Assembly (NCBI RefSeq): GCF_000341085.1 | Contig: NZ_ANBA01000002.1 | Coordinates: 124,001 to 188,000 of the forward strand | Origin: Nocardiopsis ganjiahuensis DSM 45031 | Lineage (GTDB): Bacteria; Actinomycetota; Actinomycetes; Streptosporangiales; Streptosporangiaceae | DNA: 64,000 bases | Direction of reading: 5' to 3' | Shown: piece by piece, positions 33,312 to 42,749 of the stretch | Numbering within the stretch: position 1 is the stretch's first letter | Layout of the letters: every line of letters begins with the position of its first letter | Program-made: the position numbers and the translations under genes | Notes under the pieces: generated by a model | Told to the model about the DNA's origin: nothing | What the model saw: the letters and a program-made list of their open reading frames with translations, nothing else | The model's database searches: none

Positions 33312-35057
33312 ATCTCAACCCTGCGCGCATACATCCGAGAACACACCAACCCACCCGTCTTCACGATCTCCGGAATCGTGATCCTCGCCTTCGTCGTCCT
33401 GGGGATCGCCTTCACACAACCCCTGCTGGACGGCGCCTCCGCCGCCCGGGACTGGATCGGCTCCCAGCTGGGCTGGTTCTACGTCCTGGCGACCACCTTC
33501 TTCCTCGGCTCGGCCGTCTTCCTCATGCTCAGCCGCTTCGGGAAGATCCGCCTCGGCCCCGACGACTCCAGACCCGAGTTCGGCAACCTGGCCTGGTTCG
33601 CGATGCTCTTCACCACCGGCATGGGCATCGGCCTGGTCTTCTGGGGCGTGGCCGAGCCGGTCACCCACCTGCACGAGCCGCGCGACTCGGCACAGGCACC
33701 CATCGTCGTCGCGGAGGACCCGGAGGGAGTGGCCCAGACGGAGGAGGCCTCCGGCGTCGAACTGACCCGCATCGTCCTCGAGGGGGGCGAGGAGGCGGTG
33801 CTCCAGCCCGAGGCCGCCAGCAGCGCGCTGGCCTCGAGCTTCTTCCACTGGAGCTTCCACCCGTGGGCGATCTACATCGCCCTGGGCCTCTCGCTGGGCT
33901 ACTTCGCCTTCCGCAAGGGCCTGCCACTGCGGCCGGCCTCCGCGCTCTACCCGCTGCTGGGTGACAAGGCCTTCGGCTGGCCCGGGAACCTGGTGGACAT
34001 CCTGGCGGTGTTCGGCACCATCTTCGGCCTGGCGACCTCACTCGGTCTGGGAACGCTCCAGATCAACGGGGGGCTCTCCCAGGTCTTCGGCATGGCGAAC
34101 AACTCGTGGACCCACGCGGCCATCATCATCGTCATCACCGGCATCGCCCTGTTCAGCGTGCTGTCGGGGATCGACAAGGGCATCCGCCGCCTGTCGGTCA
34201 TCAACCTCTGGCTGGCGTTCGCCCTGCTGGCGTTCGTCTTCGCCGTGGGGCCCAAACTGTGGATCGTCAGCTCCATGCTCACCGGTGCCGGCGACTACCT
34301 GGGCAGCCTGGTTCCCTGGAGCCTGTCCTTCCCGAGCCCGCTCGTGGACGGGACCGCGGCGGACTTCACCACCGGCTGGAGCGTCTTCTACTGGGGCTGG
34401 TGGATCTCCTGGGCACCCTTCGTCGGTGTCTTCCTCGCCCGCATCTCCTACGGCCGCACCATCCGCGAGTTCGTCCTCGGCGCCCTGTTCGCGCCGGTCG
34501 TGGTGTCCATCCTGTGGTTCGGGGTGTTCGGCGGTTCCGGCCTGTACTACGAACTCTTCGGCGAGGGCGGGTTCACCGAGGGCGACGAGGCCCAGGCCGC
34601 GTACCACCTCCTGGAGGCCCTGCCCCTGGCCCCGGCCGTCGCCGTGGCCGCCTCCGTCCTGCTGGTCCTGGTGGTGACCATCTTCTTCGTCACCTCCTCC
34701 GACTCCGGATCCCTGGTGGTGGACACCCTCACCAACGGCGGCGACACCAAGCCGGTCAAGCTTCAGCGCGCCTTCTGGGCGGTCAGCGAGGGCGGGGTGA
34801 CCCTCGTCCTGCTGGTGCTGGGCGGGGCGAGCGCCCTGGACGCGCTCCAGGCGGCGTCGGTGGTCACGGGCCTGCCCTTCGCGGTCATCCTCGTGTTCAT
34901 GCTGTGGGGGCTGTTCAAGGCCCTCGCCCGTGAACCGAGGGCGGGCGCGCCGAAGAAACTGCGGGCGGAGGACCGCCCGCCGCCGACCCGCTCTGGGAGC
35001 ATCAGAGTGGACCGCAAGGGTGAAGGCGACACTCCAGAGGAGGCACAGGGCCGATGA
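33312..35057 (+). CDS. BCCT family betaine/carnitine/choline transporter
   Basis: The 581-residue protein (from ATC 33312) has about twelve TM helices and the BCCT signatures GMGIGLVFWGVAEPVTH, FHWSFHPWAIY, NGGLSQVFGM, YWGWWISWAPFVGVFLARISYGRTIREF and VVTIFFVTSSDSGSLVVD. It takes up compatible solutes such as glycine betaine, driven by Na+ or H+. An AAGGAG site at 33301-33306 precedes ATC 33312 by five bases, and from there the frame encodes STLRAYIREHTNPPVFTISG, the normal family N-terminus. The first conventional start, GTG 33378, would cut into TM1. A TAG stops the frame just upstream. It overlaps the hsp20 gene by four bases. Confidence 0.9.
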   Translation: MSTLRAYIREHTNPPVFTISGIVILAFVVLGIAFTQPLLDGASAARDWIGSQLGWFYVLATTFFLGSAVFLMLSRFGKIRLGPDDSRPEFGNLAWFAMLFTTGMGIGLVFWGVAEPVTHLHEPRDSAQAPIVVAEDPEGVAQTEEASGVELTRIVLEGGEEAVLQPEAASSALASSFFHWSFHPWAIYIALGLSLGYFAFRKGLPLRPASALYPLLGDKAFGWPGNLVDILAVFGTIFGLATSLGLGTLQINGGLSQVFGMANNSWTHAAIIIVITGIALFSVLSGIDKGIRRLSVINLWLAFALLAFVFAVGPKLWIVSSMLTGAGDYLGSLVPWSLSFPSPLVDGTAADFTTGWSVFYWGWWISWAPFVGVFLARISYGRTIREFVLGALFAPVVVSILWFGVFGGSGLYYELFGEGGFTEGDEAQAAYHLLEALPLAPAVAVAASVLLVLVVTIFFVTSSDSGSLVVDTLTNGGDTKPVKLQRAFWAVSEGGVTLVLLVLGGASALDALQAASVVTGLPFAVILVFMLWGLFKALAREPRAGAPKKLRAEDRPPPTRSGSIRVDRKGEGDTPEEAQGR

Positions 35058-35521
35058 CACCGAAGAGGTTCAACAACCCCTTCCACGGGGTCGTCGACAT
35101 GATCACGGAGATGAACCGCATCTCCGACACCATGTCCTCGATCGAGACCAGCCAGGCCGGTGAGCGCGAACGCGGCTTCGCCGACGCCTGGAGCCCGCCC
35201 ACCGACATCCTCGCCCGGGGCAAGGACCTGGTGATCCGGTGCGAGGTGCCGGGTGTGTACGAGGAGGACGTCTCGGTCAGCCTCAACCACGGCATCCTGA
35301 CCATCAGCGGGGAACGGCGGCGTGACGAGGACGACGTCGTCTACTACTCCTCGGAACGGTTCATGGGCACCTTCCGCCGTGAGATCAGCCTGCCCGACGA
35401 TGTGGACGAGGAGCACATCGAGGCCAGCTACGGCGAAGGGCTCCTCGTGGTGACCGTGCACGGGGCGGCCAACCAGCGCGGCCCCAAGCGGATCAGCATC
35501 GCACGGCGCAAACGCACCTGA
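35054..35521 (+). CDS. Hsp20/alpha-crystallin family small heat shock protein
   Basis: This 155-residue protein has an alpha-crystallin domain from about residue 45 to 145: WSPPTDILARGKDLVIRCEVPGVYEEDVSVSLNHGILTISGERR, FMGTFRREISLPDDVDEEHIEASYGEGLLVVTVHG. The basic C-terminus lacks a clear IxI/V tail apart from RISIARRK. Such proteins hold unfolding proteins in the cytoplasm. Its ATG overlaps the BCCT stop, so it is translated from the same message as the osmolyte transporter, which suggests a shared osmotic or heat response. Confidence 0.93.
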   Translation: MTPKRFNNPFHGVVDMITEMNRISDTMSSIETSQAGERERGFADAWSPPTDILARGKDLVIRCEVPGVYEEDVSVSLNHGILTISGERRRDEDDVVYYSSERFMGTFRREISLPDDVDEEHIEASYGEGLLVVTVHGAANQRGPKRISIARRKRT

Positions 35522-35576
35522 CCCGAACCACCCGCGATCCGGGCTCCCCGCAGGCGGGAGCCGACCGAGCACACAG

Positions 35577-35609
35577 CGAACCCCGCCGGGAACCGACCGG
35601 CGGGGTTCG
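35577..35609 (+). terminator. Bidirectional terminator between hsp20 and the M16 protease gene
   Basis: Bases 35577-35589 pair perfectly with 35597-35609 (13 bp, seven-base loop), followed on the plus strand by TTCTGTGTGTG. It lies between two convergent genes and can serve both. Confidence 0.75.
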
Positions 35610-35658
35610 TTCTGTGTGTGCGCCTCAGCTGGGCGTCCGTGTCAGCTGTGTGTTCGTG

Positions 35659-36993
35659 TCAGAAGGCCCGGTCGGCCTCGTACGGGCCGATCACGGCCAG
35701 CGCCCGCGGGCGGGCCAGTAGTTCGGCGGCGACCTCGGCCACGTCGTCCTGGGTGACGGCGTCGAACCGGGCCAGGTCCTCGTCGATCGAGAAGTGGCGC
35801 GGGTGCGTGAGCTCGTGCGCGAGCAGGCGCCCCATCCGGGCGTTGGTGCCCTCGCTCCCCAGCACCATGGCGCCCTGGATCTGGCCCTTGGCACGGGTCA
35901 GCTCCTCGGCGGTGATGCCGGAGGCGGCGACCTTGGCCAGCTCGTCGCGGCAGACCCCGATGACCTCGTCGGCCTTCTCCGGCAGGCAGCCCGCGTAGAT
36001 CTGGAAGGTGCCGGTGTCGGCGTAGGCCGTGTGGTAGGCGTGCACCGCGTAGGCCAGGCCGCGCTTCTCCCGCACCTCCTGGAACAGGCGGGACGACATG
36101 CCGCCGCCGAGAGCGGCGCTGAGCAGGCGCAGGGCGTGCCAGCGCGGGTCGGTCCGGATCAGACCCTCCGAGCCCAGGATGATGTGGGCCTGTTCGGTCT
36201 CACGCGACTGCACGACCGTGCCGCCGAACGTGCGGACCGGCTCCCCGGCCCCGCGCGGGCGGGACGGCCGGGCGTCGCCGGCGGCCGCCAGCCGGTCGGA
36301 GAACATGGCCCGGACCTGCTCGACGACCTTGTCGTGCTCCAGGCTGCCCGCCGCCGTGACGATGAGCTCCGAGGGCACGTAGGCGTCCCGGTACTGCTCG
36401 GCGATGCGCTCCCGGGCCAGCGACTTGATGCTGTCGGTGGTGCCGAGGATGGGGCGGCCCAGCGGGGTGTCACCGAAGAAGTGCTCGGCGAAGACGTCGT
36501 CCACCAGGTCGGCGGGCTCGTCCTCGTACATGGCGATCTCCTCGAGGATCACGCCGCGCTCGGTCTCCACCTCGTCCTCGTCGAGGACGGAGTTGGCGAC
36601 CATGTCACCGACCACGTCCACCGCGAGCGGAAGGTCCCGGTCCAGGACCTTCGCGTAGTAGCAGGTGTGTTCCTTGGTGGTGTACGCGTTGTGGTCGGCG
36701 CCCACGCCGTCCAGCAGGGCGGAGATCTCCAGCGCCGAACGGGTACCGGTCCCCTTGAAGAGCAGGTGCTCCAGGAAGTGCGCCGACCCCGCGTGCGCGG
36801 AGTCCTCGTCACGGGAGCCGGTGGTCGCGGAGATCCCGAAGGCCGCGGACCGCCCGCCCGGGATGTTCTCGGTGACCACGCGCAGGCCGCCGGGCAGTAC
36901 CGTCCGACGCACCAGACCGGAACCGCCGTCGGGCTCCAGCAGCGTCACGGTCGTGCCCGGCTCCTGCTCGGCGGCGATGGGGACAGAACTCAT
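35659..36993 (-). CDS. M16 family zinc metallopeptidase (processing-protease-like)
   Basis: This 444-residue protein starts at ATG 36993. The inverted zinc motif HFLEH lies near residue 67 and the distal Glu is in GVILEEIAMYED, so the active site looks complete. Other M16 features are LPGGLRVVTENIPGGRSAAFGI, DHNAYTTKEHTCYYAKVLDRD and the C-terminal LGGGMSSRLFQEVREKRGLAY. It is cytoplasmic. It follows pnp on the same strand after a 108-bp gap, the usual actinobacterial order rpsO-pnp-M16. Its physiological substrate is not known. Confidence 0.93.
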   Translation of the reverse strand: MSSVPIAAEQEPGTTVTLLEPDGGSGLVRRTVLPGGLRVVTENIPGGRSAAFGISATTGSRDEDSAHAGSAHFLEHLLFKGTGTRSALEISALLDGVGADHNAYTTKEHTCYYAKVLDRDLPLAVDVVGDMVANSVLDEDEVETERGVILEEIAMYEDEPADLVDDVFAEHFFGDTPLGRPILGTTDSIKSLARERIAEQYRDAYVPSELIVTAAGSLEHDKVVEQVRAMFSDRLAAAGDARPSRPRGAGEPVRTFGGTVVQSRETEQAHIILGSEGLIRTDPRWHALRLLSAALGGGMSSRLFQEVREKRGLAYAVHAYHTAYADTGTFQIYAGCLPEKADEVIGVCRDELAKVAASGITAEELTRAKGQIQGAMVLGSEGTNARMGRLLAHELTHPRHFSIDEDLARFDAVTQDDVAEVAAELLARPRALAVIGPYEADRAF

Positions 36994-37101
36994 GAATCCT
37001 TCTTCTTCGCGTCGTGGCATCCAGCAGAGCATACGTGTGGGACGACGGCGGGGCGGCCGCGTCGTGGAAGACGCGACCGCCCCGTACCGGGTCAGTCAGG
37101 A

Positions 37102-39435
37102 TCAGGTGTTCTCGGAACGCCCGCCGGAGCTGCGACGCCGGCGACGGCGCGGAGCGCCCTCACCCTTGTCGTCACCCTTGTCGTCGCCCTTGTCGGAGTC
37201 CTCGTCCGGCTCCTCGGCGCTGTCGGCCTGGGGAGCGGCCTCGGCCTTGGGGGCCGAGGCGTTCTCGGACTCGACGACCTCGACCGGGACCAGGGAGAGC
37301 TTCCCGCGGTCGTCGATCTCACGGATCTCGACCTGGATCTTCTCGCCGATGCTGATCACGTCGTCGAGGTTCTCGATGCGCTGGCCGCCGTGCAGCTTGC
37401 GGATCTGCGAGATGTGCAGCAGTCCGTCCTTGCCGGGCAGCAGCGAGACGAACGCACCGAAGGCGGTCGTCTTGACGACGGTGCCCAGGTAGCGGTCGCC
37501 CACCTCGGGCATGGTCGGGTTCGCGATCTGGTTGATCGTGTCCCGGGCCGCCTCCGCGGAGGGGCCGTCGGTGGCACCGATGTAGATGGTGCCGTCGTCC
37601 TCGATCGAGATGTCCGCGCCGGTGTCGTCCTGGATCGAGTTGATCATCTTGCCCTTCGGGCCGATGACCTCACCGATCTTGTCGACGGGCACCTTGACGG
37701 TGAGGATGCGCGGAGCGTTCGGGCTCATCTCGGCCGGACGCTCGATGGCCTCCTGCATGACGTCGAGGATCGCCAGGCGGGCACCGCGGGCCTGCTGCAG
37801 GGCCAGGGCCAGCTGCTCGGCGGGGATGCCGTCGAGCTTGGTGTCCAGCTGCAGGGCCGTGATGAGCTCACGGGTACCGGCGACCTTGAAGTCCATGTCA
37901 CCGAAGGCGTCCTCGGCACCGAGGATGTCGGTCAGCGTGACGAACTCGTCGCCCTCGCTGATCAGACCCATGGCGATACCGGACACCATCTCCTTCAGGG
38001 GCACACCGGCCGCCATCAGGGACATGGTGGAGGCGCAGACCGAACCCATCGAGGTGGAGCCGTTGGACCCGAGGGCCTCGGACACCTGGCGGATGGCGTA
38101 CGGGAACTCCTCGCGGGCGGGCAGAACCGGCAGCAGGGCCCGCTCGGCCAGGGCGCCGTGCCCGATCTCGCGCCGCTTGGGCGAGCCCACCCGACCGGTC
38201 TCACCGGTGGAGTAGGGCGGGAAGTTGTAGTTGTGCATGTAGCGCTTGGTCTTGTCAGGGTTGAGCGTGTCAACCATCTGCTCCATGCGCAGCATGTTCA
38301 GCGTGGTGACGCCCATGATCTGGGTCTCGCCACGCTCGAAGAGGGCCGAACCGTGCACCCGCGGCAGAATGCCGACCTCGGCGCTCAGCTGACGGATGTC
38401 CTTGGGGCCGCGGCCGTCGATGCGGACCTTGTCGCGCAGGACGCGCTCACGCATGAGCTGCTTGCTCAGGCTGCGGAAGGCGGCGCTGACCTCCTTCTCA
38501 CGACCCTCGAAGTCCTCGGCCAGCTTCTCGGCGGCCGAGGCCTTGAGCTTGTCGAGCTCGCTCTCGCGGTCCTGCTTGTCCGCGATGGTGAGCGCCTTGG
38601 AGAGCTCCTCGCGCACGGCGGCCTCGACGGCTGCGTAGGCGTCGTCCTCGTAGTCGAGGAAGATCGGGAACTCGCTCAGCTCACGGCTGGCCTGGTCGGC
38701 CACGGCCTGCTGGGCCTTGCACAGCACCTTGATGAAGGGCTTCGCGGCCTCGAGGCCCTCGGCGACGGTCTGCTCGTTGGGGCCGACGGCACCTTCGGCG
38801 ACCAGCTTCAGGGTCTGGGTGGTGGACTCCGCCTCGACCATCATGATCGCGACGTCGCCGTCCTCCAGGACACGGCCGGCGACGACCATGTCGAAGGTGG
38901 CGCCCTCGAGCTCACCGTGGGTGGGGAAGCCCACCCACTGGCCGTCGATCAGGGCGACGCGGACACCGCCGAGCGGTCCGGAGAAGGGGATCCCGGAGAT
39001 CTGCGTGGACATCGAGGCCGCGTTGATGGCGACGACGTCGTACAGGTGCTCGGGGTGCAGGGCCAGAATCGTCTCGACGATCTGGATCTCGTTGCGCAGG
39101 CCCTTCTTGAAGGAGGGGCGCAGCGGCCGGTCGATCAGACGGCAGGTGAGGATGGCGTCCTCGGAAGGACGGCCCTCACGCCGGAAGAACGAGCCGGGGA
39201 TGCGGCCGGCGGCGTACATCCGCTCCTCGACGTCCACCGTCAGGGGGAAGAAGTCGAGGTTCTCCTTGGGGCGCTTCGAGGCGGTGGTGGCCGACAGGAC
39301 GACAGTCTCGTCGTCCAGGTAGACCGTGGCCGAACCAGCGGCCTGGCGAGCCAGACGACCGGTCTCGAAGCGGATGGTACGGGTGCCGAACTTGCCGTTG
39401 TCAATGACGGCTTCGGCCGAGTAAACGCCCTCCAT
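37102..39435 (-). CDS. pnp: Polyribonucleotide nucleotidyltransferase (PNPase)
   Basis: The ATG at 39435 follows AGGAGG. The 777-residue enzyme has two RNase PH-like domains (first with [18 protein letters not shown] and [31 protein letters not shown]; second with [14 protein letters not shown] and [20 protein letters not shown]). A KH domain ([20 protein letters not shown]) and an S1 domain ([31 protein letters not shown]) follow. The C-terminus has a KGDD repeat and a polyarginine stretch, typical of actinobacteria. It degrades RNA 3' to 5' with phosphate and can add tails. Confidence 0.97.
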   Translation of the reverse strand: MEGVYSAEAVIDNGKFGTRTIRFETGRLARQAAGSATVYLDDETVVLSATTASKRPKENLDFFPLTVDVEERMYAAGRIPGSFFRREGRPSEDAILTCRLIDRPLRPSFKKGLRNEIQIVETILALHPEHLYDVVAINAASMSTQISGIPFSGPLGGVRVALIDGQWVGFPTHGELEGATFDMVVAGRVLEDGDVAIMMVEAESTTQTLKLVAEGAVGPNEQTVAEGLEAAKPFIKVLCKAQQAVADQASRELSEFPIFLDYEDDAYAAVEAAVREELSKALTIADKQDRESELDKLKASAAEKLAEDFEGREKEVSAAFRSLSKQLMRERVLRDKVRIDGRGPKDIRQLSAEVGILPRVHGSALFERGETQIMGVTTLNMLRMEQMVDTLNPDKTKRYMHNYNFPPYSTGETGRVGSPKRREIGHGALAERALLPVLPAREEFPYAIRQVSEALGSNGSTSMGSVCASTMSLMAAGVPLKEMVSGIAMGLISEGDEFVTLTDILGAEDAFGDMDFKVAGTRELITALQLDTKLDGIPAEQLALALQQARGARLAILDVMQEAIERPAEMSPNAPRILTVKVPVDKIGEVIGPKGKMINSIQDDTGADISIEDDGTIYIGATDGPSAEAARDTINQIANPTMPEVGDRYLGTVVKTTAFGAFVSLLPGKDGLLHISQIRKLHGGQRIENLDDVISIGEKIQVEIREIDDRGKLSLVPVEVVESENASAPKAEAAPQADSAEEPDEDSDKGDDKGDDKGEGAPRRRRRRSSGGRSENT

Positions 39436-39684
39436 GGGCGACCTCCTACTACACGTTTCGGAACGCCGGTCCGGGCCTCGATGGGCCTGCGGCACGGCGA
39501 TGTTCTCTCCCGCGTCGTGCCCCGGAGGTGATGACGGCCGGTCATCGATCGAAGCCCACGGCATCACCATGCGGATGATGTCCGGAGACCACTACCGAGG
39601 ACCGACCCCTGAGATCCGGGGTCGTGGCGCGGGTGGCGTACGGGTGACGTCCGGTGTCGGACGCCACTCCGATTACACCTTACT

Positions 39685-39716
39685 AACAAAGAGGGAGCGG
39701 CCGAAGCCACTCCCTC
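39685..39716 (-). terminator. rpsO rho-independent terminator
   Basis: On the minus strand an 11-bp stem (39706-39716 with 39691-39701) is capped by a UUCG tetraloop and followed by TTTGTT. It begins eight bases after the rpsO stop and separates rpsO from pnp. A smaller stem (39603-39609 with 39618-39624) lies further down the gap. Confidence 0.85.
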
Positions 39717-39724
39717 CGATCAAC

Positions 39725-39994
39725 CTAGCGGCGCAGACCCAGACGCTCGATCAGCGAGCGGTAGCGGGTGATGTCCTGCTTGGCGATGTACTTGAGCAGA
39801 CGGCGGCGACGGCCGACCATCAGGAGCAGGCCACGACGGCTGTGGTGGTCGTGCTTGTGGTCCTTGAGGTGCTCGGTGAGCTCGGTGATGCGGTGCGTGA
39901 GCAGCGCGATCTGGACCTCGGGGGAGCCGGTGTCACCTTCGGCGGTGGCGTACTCGGCGATGATCTTTTCCTTGGTGGCGGTGTCGATCGACAC
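39725..39994 (-). CDS. rpsO: 30S ribosomal protein S15
   Basis: This 89-residue protein starts at GTG 39994 after AAGGAG. Its sequence is typical S15: [49 protein letters not shown] and the final [13 protein letters not shown]. It binds 16S rRNA early in 30S assembly. It is followed by a strong terminator and then pnp. Confidence 0.98.
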   Translation of the reverse strand: MSIDTATKEKIIAEYATAEGDTGSPEVQIALLTHRITELTEHLKDHKHDHHSRRGLLLMVGRRRRLLKYIAKQDITRYRSLIERLGLRR

Positions 39995-40314
39995 AACGCT
40001 CCTTCTAGCTAAGAGTCGGCACGCAGGGCGAACCCCGGTACTTGACAGGGTTCAGACGCGGTGACCGCGCGTACGAACAGTCACCGTCGCGTGTGGTGCG
40101 CGCGGCCCGCCGCCGATGGCGCGGGTGCACCGCGCTCCCGCCGAATCCGCTCCCCAGAGGGGCGCGACTCACTGCGGGCACACGTGGACGTTCCCACTCT
40201 ACCCCAGATCACAAGGCCGGGCTCCTCCGCCACAGGGTCGGGGAGAACACAGTCGGCGCGGAACGACGAGGGGCCCGCGCTGGGGACGGCGTCGGCCGAG
40301 GCGCGCCGGCGGAA
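39995..40314. promoter_or_regulatory. Non-coding leader region between ribF and rpsO
   Basis: This 320-bp gap between two minus-strand genes has no credible gene. It presumably carries the rpsO promoter; on the minus strand CTTAGCTA lies close to the ribosome binding site. I see no strong stem at the ribF end that would terminate the upstream transcript. Confidence 0.4.
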
Positions 40315-41262
40315 TCACGCCGCGCCGAGGACGATCCGGCAGCGGTCGACGTCGCGGCGCATCGCCACGATGAGTTCGTCGATACTGTCGAACCGCTCCT
40401 GGCCGCGGATGCGCGCGGTGAAGTCGACCGCCATCCGCAGCCCGTACAGCTCCAGGTCGTCGCGGTCCAGCGCGTAGGCCTCCACCGTGCGCTCGGCACC
40501 GTCGAAAGTGGGGTTGGTGCCCACCGAGATCGCCGCGGGCCAGCGGGACTCGTGTCCCTCGACCGGGTCCAGGCGGCTCAGCCACCCGGCGTAGACCCCG
40601 TCGCCGGGCACGGCGGTGCCCGGCGGCAGGTCCGCGTTGGCGGTGGGGAAACCCAGCAGTTCGCGGCCCCGGGCCGCGCCGTGCACGATCTCGCCGGCCA
40701 CGCGGTGCGGGCGGCCCAGGAGTTCGGCGGCGGTGGCCACGTCGCCCTCGTCGAGGAGGGAGCGGACCCGGGTGGAGGTGATGGTCTCGCCCTCGGCGAC
40801 CAGCCGGACGCCGTCGGCGGTGAAGTCGTACTTCTCCCCCAGTTCGGCCAGTACGGCGACGTTCCCGGCGGCGCGGTGGCCGAAGCGGAAGTCCTCACCG
40901 ACCACCACGGCGGCCGCGCCGAGCCGGTCGACCAGCACGCGCTGGACGAACTCCTCCGCGCTGAGCGAGGACAGCTCCTCGCTGAAGGGCAGCACGCACA
41001 CGGCGTCGGCCCCGAGGGAGTCCATGAGCGCGACCCGGCGGTCGACCGGGGTCAGGACCGGCGGGGCGACCCCGCGCAGCACCTTCTGCGGGTGGGGGTC
41101 GAAGGTGACCACGACCACCGGAAGGCCGAGTTCGCCCCCGTGTGCGCGTGCGGCGGCCAGGATCGCCTGGTGACCGCGGTGGACCCCGTCGAAGACACCG
41201 ACCGCCACCACGGACCGCCCCCAGTCGGAGGGAATGTCCTCCAGCCCGTCCCATCGCCGCAC
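40315..41262 (-). CDS. ribF: Bifunctional riboflavin kinase/FAD synthetase
   Basis: The GTG at 41262 follows AAGGGGA. The 315-residue protein has an N-terminal adenylyltransferase domain (VVAVGVFDGVHRGHQAILAAA, VVTFDPHPQKVLRG, VVVGEDFRFGHRAAGN, TSTRVRSLL) and a C-terminal kinase domain (GRELLGFPTANADLPPGTAVPGDGVYAGWL, ISVGTNPTFDGAERTVEAY). It makes FMN and FAD from riboflavin. In most actinobacteria it directly follows truB; here it is separated from truB by an alpha/beta hydrolase and a toxin-antitoxin pair. Confidence 0.96.
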   Translation of the reverse strand: MRRWDGLEDIPSDWGRSVVAVGVFDGVHRGHQAILAAARAHGGELGLPVVVVTFDPHPQKVLRGVAPPVLTPVDRRVALMDSLGADAVCVLPFSEELSSLSAEEFVQRVLVDRLGAAAVVVGEDFRFGHRAAGNVAVLAELGEKYDFTADGVRLVAEGETITSTRVRSLLDEGDVATAAELLGRPHRVAGEIVHGAARGRELLGFPTANADLPPGTAVPGDGVYAGWLSRLDPVEGHESRWPAAISVGTNPTFDGAERTVEAYALDRDDLELYGLRMAVDFTARIRGQERFDSIDELIVAMRRDVDRCRIVLGAA

Positions 41263-41412
41263 GTTCGGTCCCCTTGTTCGTTGTCGTGAAGCCGTGAAGT
41301 CCGTCCGACTCAAGCGTGCCATGGCGGCGGCCCCGCTTCCGACACGCCCCCGGTGTGGCCCGTCGCACTCGCCGCTCCCCCGCCACGCTCGTCTACCGTG
41401 GGCAAAGCGGGG

Positions 41413-41442
41413 TTGGCACAAGAAGGGAACGCGGTTTACCGT
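41413..41442 (+). promoter_or_regulatory. Promoter of the alpha/beta hydrolase gene, apparently leaderless
   Basis: TTGGCA (41413-41418) and TACCGT (41437-41442) are 18 bp apart. The ATG follows the -10 hexamer by six bases, and no ribosome binding site is present, so the message is probably leaderless. Confidence 0.6.
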
Positions 41443-41448
41443 GCCCGG

Positions 41449-42309
41449 ATGGCGATGATCGACACCGGTACGACGCGTTTGGCCTACGACGAGACCGGGT
41501 CCGGACCCGCGATCGTCCTCGTGCACGCGGGTGTGGCCGACCGTCGGATGTGGGACCACCAGTTCGCGGAGCTCTCCAGGCACCACCGGGTGGTGCGCTA
41601 CGACTGGCGCGGCCACGGGGGCTCGGCCGACCACGAGGGGCCGGTCCGGCACCACGAGGACCTGCTGGCGCTGATGGACGCCCTGGAGATCCCCGAGGCC
41701 ACCCTGATCGGCGCGTCCTTCGGCGGCGCCTACGCCGTGGACGCCGCGCTGGCCGCCCCGGAGCGGGTGAGCGCACTCGCCCTGGTCTGTCCGGGCATGT
41801 CGGGGCACGTGTGGCCGGAGGTCTTCAGCCGGATCGGCCGACAGATGGCCTTGGCCGCGGTGCCCCACGAGCGACTGGCTCTCTACCAGGCGGGCAACGC
41901 CGACCCGGACTCCCGGGACGTGGCCGCGATGGCCGACGCCCAGGCGAGGTTCATGGTGCTGGGCCCGGGGCGCTCCCCCGAGGAGATCCCCACCGAGGCC
42001 TGGGACCTGTCACTGCTGATGCTGCGCGAGATGTTCGCCCGCCTCTGGTCGAGCCCGGCCCACCACACGGAGTGGCCCGAACGCCCGGCCGCGGACCGCC
42101 TGCACGAGATCGGCGTGCCGACCCTGGTGGTCAAGGGCCTGTCCGAGATCCCCCAGGTCCAGGACGTCGCCGACCTCTACGCGGAGGGCATCCGGAAAGC
42201 GCGCCTCCTGGAGCTCCCCGACACCGGCCACCTGCCCTCGGTGGAGCGCCCCGGGGAGCTGACGGCCGCCCTAACCGAGTTCCTCAAGGAGCTCCCTCAG
42301 CGCTCCTGA
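41449..42309 (+). CDS. Alpha/beta hydrolase
   Basis: This 286-residue protein has the hydrolase fold with IVLVHAGVADRRMW (oxyanion region), YDWRGHGGS, nucleophile elbow GASFGGAYA (Ser) and the terminal His in LPDTGHLPSVERP. Length and motifs suit the general esterase/haloperoxidase-like group. It lies opposite in direction to the translation operon, between ribF and the toxin gene, so it looks like an insertion into that block. The ATG at 41449 follows a good promoter directly; ATG 41455 is a close alternative. Confidence 0.85.
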   Translation: MAMIDTGTTRLAYDETGSGPAIVLVHAGVADRRMWDHQFAELSRHHRVVRYDWRGHGGSADHEGPVRHHEDLLALMDALEIPEATLIGASFGGAYAVDAALAAPERVSALALVCPGMSGHVWPEVFSRIGRQMALAAVPHERLALYQAGNADPDSRDVAAMADAQARFMVLGPGRSPEEIPTEAWDLSLLMLREMFARLWSSPAHHTEWPERPAADRLHEIGVPTLVVKGLSEIPQVQDVADLYAEGIRKARLLELPDTGHLPSVERPGELTAALTEFLKELPQRS

Positions 42310-42355
42310 GCGAATTCCCAGGTGAACCGGAGGGCCACCCGCTAACCTCGACCGC

Positions 42356-42526
42356 ATGAGTGGCACCGAGCCTCCCTGGAACAGGGGGTCATTCCATCCG
42401 GCTCCACGGACATGCTGCGTCAGAGCCAGCCCAGTCAAGACAGCGCACCTCTCGGGCAGAAAGTTCAGCGTCCTCCCGAATAGCGGTAGGCGTCAGCTCG
42501 CGCTCGGATGTCGTACACGACGATGA
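42356..42526 (+). pseudogene. Possible 5' remnant of a gene cut by the toxin-antitoxin module
   Basis: TAACCT (42343-42348) followed seven bases later by ATG 42356 repeats the leaderless promoter geometry seen elsewhere in this window. The frame begins MSGTEPPWNRGSFHP but shows no further conserved features, turns basic, and ends after 56 codons inside the 3' end of the toxin gene on the other strand. It may be the surviving start of a disrupted gene. It could equally be chance. Confidence 0.25.
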
Positions 42527-42749
42527 CACGCTGGTCCTCGTCAATGCCGTAGCGGATTCGATAGCTGGATCGCCTGGCTACCCAGTCTGCCTCGAACGGC
42601 GGATTCAGTCGCTTACCGACTCTCCTGGGTGCAGCCTTGAGGTCCCCATTGATCAGCTCCCATGCTGCCACCGCGACCTTATCCGGTAGCGTCTCGGACA
42701 GGGCACGGCGGGCGGTCCGGGTGAGGACGAGTCGGTAGTCTTCGCTCAC
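42465..42749 (-). CDS. RelE/ParE family toxin
   Basis: This 94-residue protein starts at GTG 42749, overlapping the antitoxin stop. It has the RelE-like fold pattern: YRLVLTRTARRALSETLP, the helix DKVAVAAWELINGDLKAAPRRVGKRLNPPF, then YRIRYGIDEDQRVIVVYDIRARADAYR. The basic residues of RRVGKRL and the C-terminal Tyr/Arg are where RelE enzymes have ribosome-dependent mRNA cleavage residues. It is likely an mRNA interferase held inactive by the upstream-encoded antitoxin. Confidence 0.88.
   Translation of the reverse strand: MSEDYRLVLTRTARRALSETLPDKVAVAAWELINGDLKAAPRRVGKRLNPPFEADWVARRSSYRIRYGIDEDQRVIVVYDIRARADAYRYSGGR

Noticed and set aside
35794..39531. 1245-codon open frame on the plus strand opposite pnp and the M16 gene
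   Set aside because: It is the antisense shadow of two well-conserved genes in GC-rich DNA; its translation is Val/Gly/Leu-rich with no domain.
40042..40070. TTGACAGG on the plus strand as a promoter
   Set aside because: No -10 box at the right distance and no plus-strand gene follows before 41449.
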